Shown in pieces: positions 4,676-5,175 of a DNA stretch of 5,175 nucleotides. A program made the position numbers and the translations under genes. This stretch comes from JASJBU01 sp965372385. Lineage in GTDB: Bacteria > Pseudomonadota > Gammaproteobacteria > Chromatiales > Chromatiaceae. The stretch's first letter is position 1. Each line of letters begins with the position of its first letter. The DNA lies in contig CBDVCD010000258.1 of assembly GCA_965372385.1 (NCBI GenBank), positions 1 through 5,175 of the forward strand. Reading direction: 5' to 3'. The notes beneath the pieces are model-generated. The model saw nothing but the letters and a program-made list of their open reading frames with translations. It did no database searches and had not been told where the DNA came from.

Positions 4676-5107
4676 CTACCTGATCATGCATGCACCAAAC
4701 GCAACAACGACATAACCGTTGCCCGCAACCGTCATCGACATCTTTCCATTATTTTCATCAATAACCATGGTCCAGCCAGTGCCATCGGCTACACCCTCTA
4801 TTCCGTCATCACCACCTTGCAGAATCAGTTTACCATCCAGGTGTTCGGAACGCTCTATCGGGGTACTGGCATCGATCCCGCCATCGTGTTTACCGGTCAA
4901 CACCTTGTTAGCGGTATCCACATTGAAAAAATTCGGGAGATTGACGCTCTGCGGTGCAACTATCCTGCAGCGCTGGGCGGGCAAACATTCATTGACCAGC
5001 TGGTTTGCACAGACCAGCGTCTTACTACCGTCAAAATCACTCGCCAAGGTCAAGCCAACCTTTAACAGACACACTGCGAGTAATACTGTAGGGATAATTA
5101 CTTTCAT
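4676..5107 (-). CDS. Conserved exported protein, function unknown
   Basis: The 143-residue product begins with a signal peptide: MK, a hydrophobic run to about residue 21 (with an unusual Lys at 16), and a likely cleavage after LTLA at residue 22. The mature protein opens with SDFDGSKTLVCANQ and holds four cysteines (33, 41, 47, 140), which could form disulfides in the periplasm. The C-terminal half, with DGKLILQGGDDGIEGV, TGWTMVIDENNGKM and the closing VVVAFGACM, resembles a family I have seen as hypothetical proteins in gammaproteobacteria; no function is known to me. The ATG at 5107 is chosen because GGGGGA lies 7 nt upstream and the signal peptide then starts normally. An in-frame ATG at 5122 overlaps the previous stop as TAATG and would add five polar residues without a ribosome site. 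It probably forms an operon with the upstream gene. Confidence 0.85.
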   Translation of the reverse strand: MKVIIPTVLLAVCLLKVGLTLASDFDGSKTLVCANQLVNECLPAQRCRIVAPQSVNLPNFFNVDTANKVLTGKHDGGIDASTPIERSEHLDGKLILQGGDDGIEGVADGTGWTMVIDENNGKMSMTVAGNGYVVVAFGACMIR

Positions 5108-5121
5108 GTCATGTTCCCCCA

Positions 5122-5175
5122 TTACTTGACGGTATAGCCACGGCCTTCCAGGCAGGCTGAATAGGCACGGTTATA
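5122..5175 (-). CDS. C-terminal end of an unidentified gene (partial)
   Basis: The minus strand is open from the window edge to a TAA at 5124-5122, giving 17 codons ending in AYSACLEGRGYTVK. Endings of the type RAYSxCLEGRGYTV are familiar to me from small gammaproteobacterial envelope proteins or lipoproteins, but 17 residues do not identify it. It ends 14 nt before the preferred start of the exported protein, so the two are probably co-transcribed and may act in the same compartment. Confidence 0.6.
   Translation of the reverse strand, partial: YNRAYSACLEGRGYTVK

Noticed and set aside
4671..4695. Possible terminator after the exported protein gene
   Set aside because: Only a 4-bp CCGG stem is present, with no T-run after it, which is too weak to call.
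4649..5129. Two plus-strand open frames opposite the exported protein gene
   Set aside because: The minus-strand protein has a signal peptide, ribosome site and conserved family features. The plus-strand frames show none of these.

Overview
The window looks like a gammaproteobacterial chromosome segment of moderate GC content. This rests on close resemblance of SufB, SufC, the CbiX-type chelatase and the secreted protein to gammaproteobacterial families. A sulfur-oxidising relative (Chromatiales or Sedimenticola-like) is possible but is only inference. All intact genes read on the minus strand, so the biological order runs from the right end to the left.

Right end (5175 to 4676): the last 17 codons of an unidentified gene lead directly into a small exported protein of a conserved but uncharacterised gammaproteobacterial type. 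Next (about 4675 to 4169) comes a gene-poor stretch whose only recognisable content is a plus-strand remnant of a RES-domain toxin, holding just the C-terminal third. Then comes a compact single-domain CbiX/SirB chelatase for sirohydrochlorin (3791-4168).

Middle (3785 to 2693): an intact TacA-TacT type II toxin-antitoxin operon (DUF1778/ribbon-helix-helix antitoxin plus GNAT acetyltransferase toxin). The genes overlap by 4 nt, and the module is bracketed by two same-orientation copies of a 27-bp repeat with 25 of 27 bases identical.

Left half (2643 to 1): the start of a suf iron-sulfur assembly operon. A promoter region contains a 25-bp site that matches my recollection of the IscR type 1 consensus at 21 of 25 positions. 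It is followed by a small cysteine-rich two-helix membrane protein gene, a perfect 13-bp inverted repeat just before sufB, then sufB, a GC-rich double-hairpin element, sufC, and the first codons of the next gene (very probably sufD). SufB, SufC and SufD form the SufBC2D scaffold that builds Fe-S clusters.

The most interesting points are the two related operator-like palindromes around an unfamiliar membrane gene at the head of the suf operon, and the repeat-flanked TA cassette. There is no CRISPR array, tRNA, rRNA or full insertion sequence.
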